59,433 nucleotides of DNA from an uncultured Vampirovibrio sp. (GCA_910583725.1 CAJTXZ010000019.1:1-59433); one strand, 5' to 3'; counted from the stretch's first letter, positions 16,827 through 26,599 are shown. Numbers and translations are program-made. The notes: generated by a model from the letters alone, not told the origin.

Positions 16827-17005
16827 AACGATTGCACCATTATTATAATTTTTGTTTTTAATCCAGGATGAACAAAATCCAGCCTGGATTAAAAGTTTAT
16901 TGCAAGCATTCCCATTGGCAGCAGTCGGCATTCAAAAGAATTTCTATAAATATTGGATAAGATATAAAATAAAGGTTTTAGAGCTTTTAAAAACAAATTA
17001 GCAAA

Positions 17006-18268
17006 TTAAGTCTTTTTTGGATGCTTTTCTGTTGCCATATCCTTATCCACCATGGCGCACACTGCTGAGTCTGACCATACATTTTCTACGGTTTCAACCA
17101 TATCAATGACGGCATAAATAGGCAAAATTGCGCCTAAAAGCCCTAAGGATGCGCCTGTCTGCGACATTAAAGAAAGGGTAAGAAAATAACATCCCATTGG
17201 AACTCCTGCATTTCCTATTGCTGCAAAGACAGAGATGAATAGCCAGATAATCATTGTTGCTAAATTCAACTCTATACCTGAATTTTGCATAACAAAGAGT
17301 GAAGTGACCAAAATAAATGCCGCACAGCCGTTCATATTAATGGTTGTACATATTGGCAGTACAAACCTTGAAACAGAAGGATTTACTTTAAGGTTGTTTT
17401 CTGCTGTAGTTAAGGTTACGGGCAGTGTTCCTGCTGAGCTTTTTGTAAAGAATGCAACAATTAAGGCAGGGGACATTTTTTGAAATATATGTATGGGATT
17501 AAGCCCTCTAAGTATTAGAAATACGGGGATTATTACAAACATTTGTATTAAATTTCCGCCAAGAACGATTGCAGTATATTTGCCAAGGGCACCCATGACA
17601 GAGCCTGCGGTCATTTGCGCGCAAAGCTGGGCGCAAAAGGCGGCTATGCCTATAGGAAGTACAAATAACAGTCCGCGTATAATGACAAATAATAATTCCT
17701 GGAGGCCATACAATAGTTTAATCAGCACAGCTTTGTTTTCTGTTTCAGGTGTAAATGAAAGTCCGATTCCTGCTGCCATTGCAACTATTATTACTGAAAG
17801 GACATTGCCCGAGAGTAATGGCTTTAATATATTATCAGGGATGATTGATAATAAGTGTTCATAATAAGAAATGCTGCCCTCTATATTTGTTCCTGTTTGT
17901 CCTGCCGCCTCAAGCATAATATTTTGAGGAGTGAAAATTATATACAACATGAGACTTACTATGGCTGCGGCAAATGTAGTAAGGACGGTATAAATTGCAG
18001 CGTGGCCAAAAATTTTTCCTGCATTCTTTTTTGCGCCAAGTTCGGATAAGGTTGTAATTACAGCCAGTGCAATTGTTGGTATCGCAACGAATTGAAAAAG
18101 TTTTGTAAAAACTGTCGCAACAAAGTTAAAAAAGTTGTTTAGCTTTGCTATGCCGAGGCAGCCTAGTATTGCGCCGATAAGCATAGCGCTAATCCAGATT
18201 ATCAGCTGTTTTTTCTGCCCGTTATCTTGTTTAATTTTAGCGTTATTGGTATTTATCTTATTTATCAT
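17006..18268 (-). CDS. Dicarboxylate/amino acid:cation symporter (DAACS family)
   Basis: The 420-residue inner-membrane protein has about eight hydrophobic segments and the family motifs: SSAGTLPVTL (HP1 serine-rich loop), NMNGCAAF (NMDGTA-like cation/substrate motif in TM7) and GNAGVPMG (HP2). The family imports glutamate, aspartate, serine/threonine or C4-dicarboxylates with Na+ or H+. The variant NMNGC in place of NMDGT leaves the substrate unclear. The N-terminus is a short charged cytosolic tail. It has a single-gene layout. Confidence 0.9.
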   Translation of the reverse strand: MINKINTNNAKIKQDNGQKKQLIIWISAMLIGAILGCLGIAKLNNFFNFVATVFTKLFQFVAIPTIALAVITTLSELGAKKNAGKIFGHAAIYTVLTTFAAAIVSLMLYIIFTPQNIMLEAAGQTGTNIEGSISYYEHLLSIIPDNILKPLLSGNVLSVIIVAMAAGIGLSFTPETENKAVLIKLLYGLQELLFVIIRGLLFVLPIGIAAFCAQLCAQMTAGSVMGALGKYTAIVLGGNLIQMFVIIPVFLILRGLNPIHIFQKMSPALIVAFFTKSSAGTLPVTLTTAENNLKVNPSVSRFVLPICTTINMNGCAAFILVTSLFVMQNSGIELNLATMIIWLFISVFAAIGNAGVPMGCYFLTLSLMSQTGASLGLLGAILPIYAVIDMVETVENVWSDSAVCAMVDKDMATEKHPKKT

Positions 18269-18374
18269 ATCTTATGCTTTTTATTTTATGGTTCAACATA
18301 TGCAATTCTAGCGCCAATAAAACAAAATGACAAAAACTGACTTAATATTATTTATTCAATTTTACAAGTGATGA

Positions 18375-18743
18375 TTATATAAGAAGTTCGCCGGAGTCTA
18401 AGCTTGGGTAATAATGTGCATTTTCGTATGCAGTTGCCATTTCGCCAACTTTGTGAATATCTTTATCAGATAAAAGCTTACTGTCCTTTAACACCGGCAT
18501 AAACCTTTTGATTGAAACAGTATCGCCATCTTCATTTACACGGATGTCTTTTTCTTCTTTCATGGTGCAAACTTCATATTTTTCCGTTACATTATTATAG
18601 TGAACATGGTATTTTTGATTTTTGGCTTGTTCCCTAAGGAAATTATAATCGTCTGGTGTGGCATTTTCTGTACTTGTATATGTCTGCCAGGCATGCTGTG
18701 TTACTTTTCCAAAATTTTGGCTGCTTAAAAATCCTATTTTCAT
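18375..18743 (-). CDS. Hypothetical protein with early NFGK motif
   Basis: The start is placed at the ATG at 18743 (MKIGFLSSQNFGKV), which has AAAGG about 9 nt upstream; the longer frame to 18815 lacks support. The 122-residue product is soluble, with a central segment YHVHYNNVTEKYEVCTMKEE and a helical C-terminus. The NFG motif near residue 10 matches the N-termini of the proteins at 7923, 8568 and 16407. No function is known. Confidence 0.65.
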   Translation of the reverse strand: MKIGFLSSQNFGKVTQHAWQTYTSTENATPDDYNFLREQAKNQKYHVHYNNVTEKYEVCTMKEEKDIRVNEDGDTVSIKRFMPVLKDSKLLSDKDIHKVGEMATAYENAHYYPSLDSGELLI

Positions 18744-18880
18744 AATTAATATGCCTTTCTTGTTAACAATAAAGTATGCGTCTTTTAATGATATCTTAAA
18801 CATAGAAATTAGCAATAATTTTTTGCTGGTATTCTTTAGACTTCTTGTAAAACAGTATTGTTTAGAGTATAACAGGTTTT

Positions 18881-20236
18881 ATGAAAATAATAATTTACGG
18901 GGCGAACGAAATAGGTTCAATTATTGCAGGAGAGTTTTTTGAGGATCATGACATTATTGTTATAGATTCAGATGCTTCACGCTTAGAAAAGTTTAATAAT
19001 CTTGATTTATCAACAATTGTGGGTGAGGCTTCAAATATAAATGTATTAAAAGATGCAGGTATTAAGGATGCAGATGTTTTTATTGCGTGCACCTGCCTTG
19101 ATGAAGCAAATATTGTTGCATGTCTTATGTCAAAACAACTGTCGAATGCTTTAACTGCCTGTTTTGTATCCAAAAAAGAGTGCAGAAATTCATTAAGCAT
19201 AGTTAAAGAATCTATGCAAAAAGAAGGCTTTTTATATATAGACTATGTCATATGGCCTGAAAGACTTTTGGTGCAGGAAATTTTTAGAATTATAACCGTG
19301 CCTGATGCGATTAATGTTGAAGATTTTGCACAAGGGCGCGCAAAACTTCTTGAGTACAGAATTAAGGAAAATTCTATACTTCTTAATAAAAAACTAAAAG
19401 AAATTGCATTTAATGAAGAAACTCTTGTTGCAGGTATAAAAAGGGAAGAAGAACTTTTTATTCCAAGAGGTGATGATGAATTTTGCCTAAATGATAAGGC
19501 AATATTTATGGGAACAGCGGAAGGGCTTGATATAGCAGCCTCACAGTTTTTTGTGGAAGAAAAAACAAGCCTTAAAAGCGTTGCCATAATAGGGGGTGGC
19601 ACCGTGGGGTTTGAGCTTGCAAAATCTTTAGAAAAAACTCCTATAAAAACAAAATTAATTGAAAAAGACTATAAACGTTCTGAATTCTTGTCGCAAAACC
19701 TTAAAAAAACCTTAATTCTAAATGATGATGGCACAAACCTTGAATTGTTAGAACAGGAAAATATAGGAGAATGCGACGTTGTAATATCCGTAACAGACAG
19801 CGATGAAAAAAATCTTCTGTGTTCCCTTCTTGTAAAACAATTAGGTACAAAGAGGGTGATTACAAGGGTAGAACAGATGGCAACAGCTTCTTTGTTTGAA
19901 AAGGTTGGTGTGGATGTTGCTGTTTCACCTAAAAAGGCTGCATTAAATGAGATAAAAAACAGAATTGTTGATTATAAGGAAGGGCTTCTTGCTACGGTTG
20001 AGATGGGGCTTGCAGAAATTCTTGAAATCAATATTCCTTATGGTTTTATTGAAACCCTTCTTATGGATTTAAGACTGCCAAGACGTGCTGTAATAGCTAT
20101 AATACAGAGAGGTGCAAAGGTGATTATTCCAAAGGGACAGACGCTTATAAAAGGCGGTGATTCTTTAATAATCTTTACAAAATCTGATGATGCACAGGAG
20201 ATTAGAAATTATTTTAATAAGCTTACTAAAGCTTAG
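18881..20236 (+). CDS. trkA: Trk potassium uptake regulatory protein TrkA
   Basis: The 451-residue peripheral membrane protein has two tandem RCK units. The first is a Rossmann TrkA-N (IIIYGANEIGSIIAGEF, Asp at IDSD) with a TrkA-C part; the second (VAIIGGGTVGFELAKSL, residues about 230 onward) is followed by another TrkA-C. It binds NAD(H)/ATP and gates TrkH. The classic double-RCK length is kept. It lies 25 bp upstream of trkH and forms an operon with it. The ribosome site is weak. Confidence 0.95.
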   Translation: MKIIIYGANEIGSIIAGEFFEDHDIIVIDSDASRLEKFNNLDLSTIVGEASNINVLKDAGIKDADVFIACTCLDEANIVACLMSKQLSNALTACFVSKKECRNSLSIVKESMQKEGFLYIDYVIWPERLLVQEIFRIITVPDAINVEDFAQGRAKLLEYRIKENSILLNKKLKEIAFNEETLVAGIKREEELFIPRGDDEFCLNDKAIFMGTAEGLDIAASQFFVEEKTSLKSVAIIGGGTVGFELAKSLEKTPIKTKLIEKDYKRSEFLSQNLKKTLILNDDGTNLELLEQENIGECDVVISVTDSDEKNLLCSLLVKQLGTKRVITRVEQMATASLFEKVGVDVAVSPKKAALNEIKNRIVDYKEGLLATVEMGLAEILEINIPYGFIETLLMDLRLPRRAVIAIIQRGAKVIIPKGQTLIKGGDSLIIFTKSDDAQEIRNYFNKLTKA

Positions 20237-20261
20237 TATATGAGGCAATAACAGGGAAAGT

Positions 20262-21719
20262 ATGAAACTAAACATTGTAATAAATACTGTAGGAATAATA
20301 TTAAGATACATTGCAATTGTTATGCTTTTTCCTGTGATATTTGCAATTTGCTACAGGGAATATTCTTCAATTTTTCCTTTTTTTGCAGCGTCAATGATAT
20401 CTTTATTTTTAGGGTATTTGTTCTCTTTAAATGAAGCGAGCGAAAAAGATATTGATACGATTAACAAGGCTGAGGCACTTGCAATAGCATTTTTTGCGTG
20501 GAGCTTTTTTGCACTTGTTGCATCAATACCTTATTTTTTCTATAAATTAGGGATTGTAAATTCTTTATTTGAAGCAGTTTCTGGTATATCAACCACGGGC
20601 GCTACAATTCTTCGGGATTTTTCAATATATCCTAAGACCTTTTTCTTTTACCGTTCTATGACGCAATGGTTCGGCGGAATGGGAATTATAGTGTTATTTA
20701 TTGCGGTTTTGCCAAAGTTTGCCGTTGCAGGAAGGCAGATGTTTTTTGCTGAATCTCCAAACCCTGTTGAAGAAAAGGTCACACCGAGAATTCGCCATAC
20801 AGCAAGCTGGCTGTGGGGAATATATTTAGGGTTAACCGTTTTGCAAATAATAATATTAAGAATTGCAGGGCTCGATTTTTATAACAGCATATGTACAGCC
20901 TTTTCAACCGTTGGTGCGGGCGGATTTTCCCCCAATGCAGACAGTATTATCGGGTATAATAATGTTTTTATCACGGCAACTGTTCTTGTTTTTGCCTTCC
21001 TTTCAGGCACAAACTTTATATTGATGTACAAGTTTTTTGTGCAGAGAAAATTTCAGGCGGCGTTTAAGAGTGAAGAATTTGTCACATATCTTGTAATAAC
21101 GCTTGTTATAGGCTTTTTAATTGCTTTTTCATTATGTAAAAATATGAATTTTTCAATACCTGACGGCATTTTAACAGGATTATTCCAAACAGTCAGTGTT
21201 ATGACATCAACAGGCTTTGCCTCATCTGATTTTGCAAAGTGGGATTTTTCAAGCAAACTCTTGCTTCTTTTGCCTATGTTTATTGGCGCTTCGGCAATTT
21301 CAGCATGCGGCGGGCTTAAGATTTTACGCTGGATTTTTGTGTTTAAATACATAAAAAGGGAATTAAATAAAATTGTGCATCCAAAAGGCGTATATCCTAT
21401 AAGGCTTGAGGGTGCAGCAATAAGCCAGGAAACAGCAGGACAGATGATGGCATTTGTAATCTTTTATTTTGCACTGTTTGCCATTAGTTCGTTTTTAACC
21501 GCATTTATTGAAGGGGATGCCACCATTGCCGTTGTTGGTTCAATATCATCGCTTGGAAATATAGGCCCGGGTTTTGGCAATATCGGACCATTAAACCATT
21601 TTGATGACTTAGGGAGTTTAACAAAGTTTATATTTATGTTTGATATGATGGTTGGAAGACTTGAAATAATACCATTTTTAGCCATTTTACATAAAGATTT
21701 GTGGGTATTGAAGAGATAA
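20262..21719 (+). CDS. trkH: Trk potassium channel/transporter TrkH
   Basis: The 485-residue membrane protein has about ten TM helices. The four filter-loop repeats are visible: GISTTGATI, FSTVGAGGFSP, TSTGFASSDF and SSLGNIGPGFG. QWFGGMGIIV is the conserved TrkH segment. AGGGAAAG precedes the ATG. Together with TrkA it forms the low-affinity K+ uptake system. It is the last gene of the operon and a terminator follows. Confidence 0.95.
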   Translation: MKLNIVINTVGIILRYIAIVMLFPVIFAICYREYSSIFPFFAASMISLFLGYLFSLNEASEKDIDTINKAEALAIAFFAWSFFALVASIPYFFYKLGIVNSLFEAVSGISTTGATILRDFSIYPKTFFFYRSMTQWFGGMGIIVLFIAVLPKFAVAGRQMFFAESPNPVEEKVTPRIRHTASWLWGIYLGLTVLQIIILRIAGLDFYNSICTAFSTVGAGGFSPNADSIIGYNNVFITATVLVFAFLSGTNFILMYKFFVQRKFQAAFKSEEFVTYLVITLVIGFLIAFSLCKNMNFSIPDGILTGLFQTVSVMTSTGFASSDFAKWDFSSKLLLLLPMFIGASAISACGGLKILRWIFVFKYIKRELNKIVHPKGVYPIRLEGAAISQETAGQMMAFVIFYFALFAISSFLTAFIEGDATIAVVGSISSLGNIGPGFGNIGPLNHFDDLGSLTKFIFMFDMMVGRLEIIPFLAILHKDLWVLKR

Positions 21720-21731
21720 ATAGAAGGCTTC

Positions 21732-21752
21732 ACACGCATTTTGCGTGTTTTT
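21732..21752 (+). terminator. trkAH terminator
   Basis: ACACGC (21732-21737), loop ATTTT, GCGTGT (21743-21748), then TTTT. Confidence 0.75.
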
Positions 21753-21759
21753 GGCTCTG

Positions 21760-21876
21760 TTAATTTTTCTTAATTTCCTGATTGTCTTTGATGTCCATAA
21801 TTACATACCACAGAAAGGTGCCTGTAATCGTAAAAAGGGCAATAAATGAAAAAATAAAGCCTATAGTGTTTGTCAT
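21760..21876 (-). CDS. 38-residue single-pass membrane protein
   Basis: MTNTIGFIFSFIALFTITG and onward: one hydrophobic helix, then the polar tail DIKDNQEIKKN. GGAAGG lies about 7 nt before the ATG, and the start overlaps the stop of the gene at 21873-22100 (ATGA), so the pair is coupled. It is the last gene of a small-membrane-protein operon with unknown function. Confidence 0.55.
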   Translation of the reverse strand: MTNTIGFIFSFIALFTITGTFLWYVIMDIKDNQEIKKN

Positions 21877-22100
21877 TTTATACCTTCCTTTAATTTATTA
21901 TGATAAAACCTTATTCGCATCGTAAAAGATGTTATTAGTGCAGCAAGACAAATTATTGCTGCGATATTAAAAGCCAGATGTTCTGGGTCACTTGTACTAT
22001 ACTGCGCAAAAAACCATGCAACGCAGCCGGATGCTGCTGTTATTGCAAAGGTTAAAAGCAGCCTGTAAAACATTAACTTTTCTTTGTAATATTCAATCAT
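21873..22100 (-). CDS. Small two-helix membrane protein
   Basis: The 75-residue protein begins MIEYYKEKLMFYRLLLTFAI. Two TM helices (about 11-32 and 41-60) are separated by a short acidic loop (YSTSDPEHL), with basic ends. It is translationally coupled to the 38-residue protein downstream. It is probably an accessory membrane protein; no family is recognised. Confidence 0.6.
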   Translation of the reverse strand: MIEYYKEKLMFYRLLLTFAITAASGCVAWFFAQYSTSDPEHLAFNIAAIICLAALITSFTMRIRFYHNKLKEGIK

Positions 22101-22189
22101 ATATTTATTTTAGCACATCAAGATTTGTTTTTATAAAGAATATGATTTTATGCTTATGGGAAGCTATCACGCCGTTACAGAACAGGAAA

Positions 22190-22414
22190 CTATGACCTAT
22201 CCTTCAAGCTCTTCTCAAGTGCGGCTTCAAGAGTTTTTACCTTGTTTTCCAGGGTTTTTACGCGAAGTTCTGAATCATCAGCCCCTATTGAGGTTTTTTC
22301 GTATTGTTTTTTAAGTGTTTTTTGTTTTTTGTTCATCATTGCATAAACAATAAAACTGCCTATAATAAAGCCTAAAATAAAATATCCTATAAAATATAAA
22401 ATACCATGGTGCAT
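22190..22414 (-). CDS. Small membrane protein with coiled coil
   Basis: The 74-residue protein has an N-terminal TM helix (about 5-27, YFIGYFILGFIIGSFIVYAM), a basic stop-transfer (NKKQKTLKKQ) and a heptad-like tail (VKTLENKVKTLEAALEKSL). It starts 2 bp after the stop of the pseudouridine synthase gene, so it is in the same operon (lspA - rluD - this gene). The function is unknown. Confidence 0.65.
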   Translation of the reverse strand: MHHGILYFIGYFILGFIIGSFIVYAMMNKKQKTLKKQYEKTSIGADDSELRVKTLENKVKTLEAALEKSLKDRS

Positions 22415-22416
22415 TT

Positions 22417-23364
22417 TTATCTCCTTATAATGTTAAAAAATCGTTTGAAATCTTCATCATATTTTTCTTCACTAAGCTTAAATTCCATTATCTCACCTGA
22501 AATTGGATGTGTAAAGCTAAGATAATAAGACATTAAAAGCTGTTCCTTTGTTTTAAGGTTCAGCCTGCTTTTGAAACCTTTTGCGCCGTATAATGTATCA
22601 CCGTATACCGGATGATTCATTGATGCCATATGACAGCGTATTTGATGGGTGCGGCCTGTTTTTAGTTCAAGCTCTAAAAGCGTTACATCATCAAACCTTT
22701 GAATTACTCTGTAGTGCGTTATTGCCTCCTTGCCTTCAGTTGAAATGCTCATTTTTACAGTTTTATTCATATGATGAACAAGTGGCCTGTTTATTATGCC
22801 TGAATTTTCCTGAATGCAGCCATAAACAACTGCAAGATATTTTCTTTTTGCGGTTTTGTTTTGAATCTGCTTTTGAAGGTTAAGGTGTACATTATTTGTT
22901 TTTGCAGCAAGTATTAATCCTGATGTGTTTTTATCGAGCCTGTGAACAATTCCTTGTCTTTCATTTCCTTGGATATTAGATAAATTGCAGCCGTAATAAA
23001 GAAGTGCATTTACAAGGGAATTATTTTTATTATTCGGCGTTGGGTGGGTTAAAATACCTTTTTGTTTATTAATCACAAGAAGGCAATCATCCTCATAAAT
23101 AATATCAAGCTTAATATTTTCAGGCATTATCCGGGTATTTTCAGCCAAAGATTCATTTATAACGATAATATCTCCCGCTTTTATTTTATAAGAGGCTTTT
23201 ACAGCCTTTGAATTTACTGTAATGCTGCCATCATCAATCATTTTTTGGGCCTTTGACCTTGTGATGTTTAGAGAATTGCCATTAGCGGGATTTGTGGAAA
23301 GCAAATTTGTTATTGCAAAATCAAGGCGTTTATTTTGGAAGTTTTCATCAGCTGTAATTTCCAT
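22417..23364 (-). CDS. rluD: RluA/RluD-family pseudouridine synthase
   Basis: The enzyme converts uridines in 23S rRNA (RluD-type sites in helix 69 for known members) to pseudouridine. The 315 residues comprise an N-terminal S4 RNA-binding domain (RSKAQKMIDDGSITVN, about residues 37-52) and a catalytic domain with HRLDKNTSG (catalytic Asp, about 138) and GRTHQIR. It starts 5 bp after lspA, the frequent lspA-rluD pairing. RluD is preferred over RluA/C because of the S4 domain and this context. Confidence 0.9.
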   Translation of the reverse strand: MEITADENFQNKRLDFAITNLLSTNPANGNSLNITRSKAQKMIDDGSITVNSKAVKASYKIKAGDIIVINESLAENTRIMPENIKLDIIYEDDCLLVINKQKGILTHPTPNNKNNSLVNALLYYGCNLSNIQGNERQGIVHRLDKNTSGLILAAKTNNVHLNLQKQIQNKTAKRKYLAVVYGCIQENSGIINRPLVHHMNKTVKMSISTEGKEAITHYRVIQRFDDVTLLELELKTGRTHQIRCHMASMNHPVYGDTLYGAKGFKSRLNLKTKEQLLMSYYLSFTHPISGEIMEFKLSEEKYDEDFKRFFNIIRR

Positions 23365-23369
23365 AATAC

Positions 23370-23903
23370 CTATTTTAGGAGCTCTTTTTGCTTAATATGA
23401 GCTGTATTATCTGCATTTAATTTTTCTATTGCGCGTTTTTTTATTTCATCATAGATGATTAATATCGCAAGGGAGATGATTGAAGTACTAATTAAAATAT
23501 CAAAGAAATTAAATACGGCAAAATTTACAAAATTCAACTTTATAAAATCAATAACATATCCTTCCGTTATTCTTTCTGCCAAGTTGCCCAAAATGCCTGC
23601 GGTGAGGGATGTTATGGTTAAAATTTTATATTTATCGTCAAACTCAAGCTTTTTGTATGAATATATGATAAGGGCCAAAAGTGCTATTATACCAAAGGCT
23701 GCAAGCAAGGTTGTATAGTCATTAAAAAGGCTGAATGCGCCGCCTGTGTTTTTAAGATATACAAAAGAAACAATCGGATTATCTTTTGTCATAATTTGTA
23801 TATCAGGCCTTATACATAAATCTCTTATTGATATTCCAAACTGCCACAAGACAAGACTTGTTATTATATAAAAAATAAAAGCTCTTTTATCCTTTGGTAT
23901 CAC
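23370..23903 (-). CDS. lspA: Lipoprotein signal peptidase LspA, divergent catalytic motif
   Basis: This membrane aspartyl protease cleaves prolipoprotein signal peptides. The 177 residues contain four hydrophobic segments, NTGGAFSLF, and the two catalytic regions. The first reads NLAERITEGYVIDFI, where the family has N-x-x-D-R, so one catalytic Asp is replaced by Glu. The second reads FNFFD where FN-x-A-D is usual; its Asp is kept. The rluD neighbour supports the identity. It may work with altered activity or be partly degenerate. It is followed by an extended polar tail. Confidence 0.85.
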   Translation of the reverse strand: MIPKDKRAFIFYIITSLVLWQFGISIRDLCIRPDIQIMTKDNPIVSFVYLKNTGGAFSLFNDYTTLLAAFGIIALLALIIYSYKKLEFDDKYKILTITSLTAGILGNLAERITEGYVIDFIKLNFVNFAVFNFFDILISTSIISLAILIIYDEIKKRAIEKLNADNTAHIKQKELLK

Positions 23904-24887
23904 CTATAATGACTCCTTTGGCACTTCTTTTTGTGCATTATTGTCCGTCTTATCTTCTTTTGACAGCAGGTTTTTTACATATTCCTGATTAACGGCGTTT
24001 CTTTTTTTAGGATAAACATTCACTCTCTTCATAATGAAGGCAACGCCTGACATTTTATAGTTTATTGCAGTTCTTTCTTCATTGAGTGAGATTTCTGTAA
24101 TTCCAAGGGAGGCAAGAGAATATTCGTTTATTCCCTTCTTATTTGCTATAACAAGCCTTTCGAGCGCACCGTCTTTTGGCATCTTTCTAAAGGCATCAAA
24201 AGGAGTGCTTGGCGGATATTTAATTTCTTCCCTTGTTAAGGAGGCAAGCATAATAGAATTTTTTGGCTTATTTGTAGCATTCAAGCTTATACAATATTCT
24301 TCGCCCTCTTCTACAACGGGCGGAGACCATATTCCAATCTTCATATCCTCTGTTGTGCCGTATTTTATTGCGGTTTCTTCGGATATTATATTGTCAGAAT
24401 ATATTTGCCATTTGTTATTACTTTTTTTAAGATAAACAACATAATGACAAACGCTCTCCATTGTGCCATACATTTTTTCATCTAACACGGGCTTGTTATT
24501 AATAATAGCCTGGGTTGTTGTCTGCCTTTTTGAGGTTGATGTGTCGATTAATTCAACACTTGCAAAGTTTCCATTAATGTTGATTGATTTTATTTTACTC
24601 TTATATGAAATATCAGGATAACTTTTAAATGTATCTTTTATTGATAACAAAAATGCATCATAATTAAACCCGTCATAGCTTTTATAATCTTTTGAATAAT
24701 AACTTTTTATGCCTTCGATATCATGTTCATTTGAATATTTATTTAAATCATTAATAAGTGTTCTGATTTCAGATTTTTCTTTTATGTATGTTTTTTCGGC
24801 GCCAAATGCGCTTTGGCTATCTAATGCTGCAGATAAAAACAGCATAATAAAAGGGAGCGCTAAAAATATAAAAAATTTCCTCATCAT
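23904..24887 (-). CDS. Secreted protein with NTF2/SnoaL-like domain
   Basis: The 327-residue protein has a signal peptide (FFIFLALPFIMLFLSAA, likely cleaved near SAFGA). The mature part starts with a region reminiscent of NTF2-like/DUF4440 folds (LINDLNKYSNEHDIEGIKSY, then FASVELIDTST and HYVVYLKKSNNKWQIYSDN). A C-terminal unknown domain with NAVNQEYVKNLLSKE follows. It abuts lspA with no gap, so it is probably co-transcribed. The role is unknown; this fold often binds small ligands or partners outside the cytoplasm. Confidence 0.65.
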   Translation of the reverse strand: MMRKFFIFLALPFIMLFLSAALDSQSAFGAEKTYIKEKSEIRTLINDLNKYSNEHDIEGIKSYYSKDYKSYDGFNYDAFLLSIKDTFKSYPDISYKSKIKSININGNFASVELIDTSTSKRQTTTQAIINNKPVLDEKMYGTMESVCHYVVYLKKSNNKWQIYSDNIISEETAIKYGTTEDMKIGIWSPPVVEEGEEYCISLNATNKPKNSIMLASLTREEIKYPPSTPFDAFRKMPKDGALERLVIANKKGINEYSLASLGITEISLNEERTAINYKMSGVAFIMKRVNVYPKKRNAVNQEYVKNLLSKEDKTDNNAQKEVPKESL

Positions 24888-24917
24888 TTTTCCTTAAAAC
24901 TTCTCATCCTTATTCTA

Positions 24918-25499
24918 TCATCTTTGTTTAAAAATCATATAGTACTTTTGTTCACCATAGTATAAAATTACCTGATAAAATTCTCTTTCTATGTCATTAA
25001 CCTCAATATATGCTTTAGGGGCTGGCATTCTTTGGGTTTTTTTCGGAAAAATTCGACCTATTGTGTTAGACAAGCCGTTTCCTAACTTTTCCCAGAACCC
25101 CCTTTTTCTCTCCGGTATATACTGATCATAAAACATAGGGGCAACAATGTCTGTTTCATATACCGGTATAAGATATTTTACCCTTCCGTTTTCCTTAAAT
25201 AATACAAAATTTTTTCCATCCTTTTTCCTTGGGGTTAAAATGTAATATCCGGGTTGAATTTTTATATCCTTGAATATGAAGGGTACACCCACTCTAAACA
25301 AAGGATAGGGAGAGTACATATATTTTGTATAATCTTCCGCCTGATAAGGGTCTATTCCAAACATATATTCAAAGTTTGCAGGCTCAAGCTTATTATAAAT
25401 TTCTTCATAAGTATCTTTTTCATTTGCATATGAAGACAAAGTGCATAATATTGCGCAGGCAAAAATAATTAATATAAAAATGTTTTTTAGATTTTTCAT
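24918..25499 (-). CDS. Secreted hypothetical protein
   Basis: The 193-residue protein has a signal peptide (NIFILIIFACAILCTLSSYA). The mature part is beta-rich with PGYYILTPRKKDGKNFVLF and a C-terminal YQVILYYGEQKYYMIFKQR. A proline-rich patch lies near KKTQRMPAPKAYIEV. It is 30 bp upstream of the gene at 23904 on the same strand and is probably the first gene of that operon. No family is recognised. Confidence 0.6.
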   Translation of the reverse strand: MKNLKNIFILIIFACAILCTLSSYANEKDTYEEIYNKLEPANFEYMFGIDPYQAEDYTKYMYSPYPLFRVGVPFIFKDIKIQPGYYILTPRKKDGKNFVLFKENGRVKYLIPVYETDIVAPMFYDQYIPERKRGFWEKLGNGLSNTIGRIFPKKTQRMPAPKAYIEVNDIEREFYQVILYYGEQKYYMIFKQR

Positions 25500-25567
25500 A
25501 ATTTATGCTTAATGTTTTCTTATAAAAAAGGCAAATTTTTAAACTTAACAGCGGACTTTAAAATATA

Positions 25568-26599
25568 TCAGCCCACATACAGTTTTTCGCTGTTTAGTAT
25601 TTCTTTTATGTTAAGGACTAAATAAAGCTTATCATTTTTAACATATTCAATAACTTCATTTTTGTTTTCGGATTTTATTCCTTTATTTTTTCCATTGAAT
25701 AATTCGTTGGTCTGAATGTTTAAGGATTCACATATTTCATCAACAATAAAACCTATATTAAAGTCTTTTGATTCTACTACAATTATTGTTGATTTATCTG
25801 TTATTTCTGTCGGTTCATTGTCAAAATATCTGTTTAGGTCAATTATTGTGATATAATCGCCTTTTACGCTGATTAACCCCTTTATAAACTCCGGCGTGCA
25901 GGGTACTTTTATAATCTTTGTTTCAGAATACTTATAAAAGCCTCCTACGTAGGCAATTTCAAGACAATACGTGCTGTTTTTAATTTTGAAGCTGACATAA
26001 ACATCTTTATTTTTTAAGAGCCTGTATGAAACACTTTTGCTTTTTTCAACAAGCTCAAGCTTTCTTTGATGAAGAGTTTCTTTTGATGTAATATCCCTTG
26101 GGAGTAGCCTTGCAGCTTTTTGGTTAAAATTTGTCTCAGCATCATCGCTCAATTTCATCCATTCTTCAAGGGTTTCAAGGTTTATTACGGTTGTATTGTT
26201 GCCATTATCAAGGTATATGCCTTTTGTAAATGTACTGTATATAGAATACGGCGGAGGGGCAATTATTGCAGAGTCAATCTTTTTAATGTCTACAATGGAA
26301 TCTGCAATTATACCATAAATAGATTCTTTCCCCTGAATGATAAGAATATGTGTATTTATATCATATTCTTTGGTTTCTATGTTTAAAATTGACCTTAAAT
26401 CAATTATATGGATAATTTTTCCTCTATATTCAAGGATTCCTGCAACATATGAGGGCATTTTTTCAGGATATTCAAGCTCTACAAGTTTTATGATTTCAAG
26501 TATTGAGAGCGCATTGAAAGCGTAGGATGTATGTCCTATTTCAGTAAATATATATATATCATTTTCCTGAATGCTCTGACTTACTGTAACTTCATTCAT
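25568..26599 (-). CDS. Double CheW-domain scaffold protein
   Basis: The 343 residues contain two CheW-like domains in tandem: about 10-150 (PSYVAGILEYRGKIIHIIDLR) and about 200-335 (PEFIKGLISVKGDYITIIDL), joined by a charged linker. CheW couples receptors to CheA; a fused pair could bridge more receptors or kinases in an array. It overlaps the REC-GGDEF gene by 8 nt and so is coupled to it. The MCP and CheA lie divergently next door. Double-CheW proteins are known but less common than single ones. Confidence 0.9.
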   Translation of the reverse strand: MNEVTVSQSIQENDIYIFTEIGHTSYAFNALSILEIIKLVELEYPEKMPSYVAGILEYRGKIIHIIDLRSILNIETKEYDINTHILIIQGKESIYGIIADSIVDIKKIDSAIIAPPPYSIYSTFTKGIYLDNGNNTTVINLETLEEWMKLSDDAETNFNQKAARLLPRDITSKETLHQRKLELVEKSKSVSYRLLKNKDVYVSFKIKNSTYCLEIAYVGGFYKYSETKIIKVPCTPEFIKGLISVKGDYITIIDLNRYFDNEPTEITDKSTIIVVESKDFNIGFIVDEICESLNIQTNELFNGKNKGIKSENKNEVIEYVKNDKLYLVLNIKEILNSEKLYVG

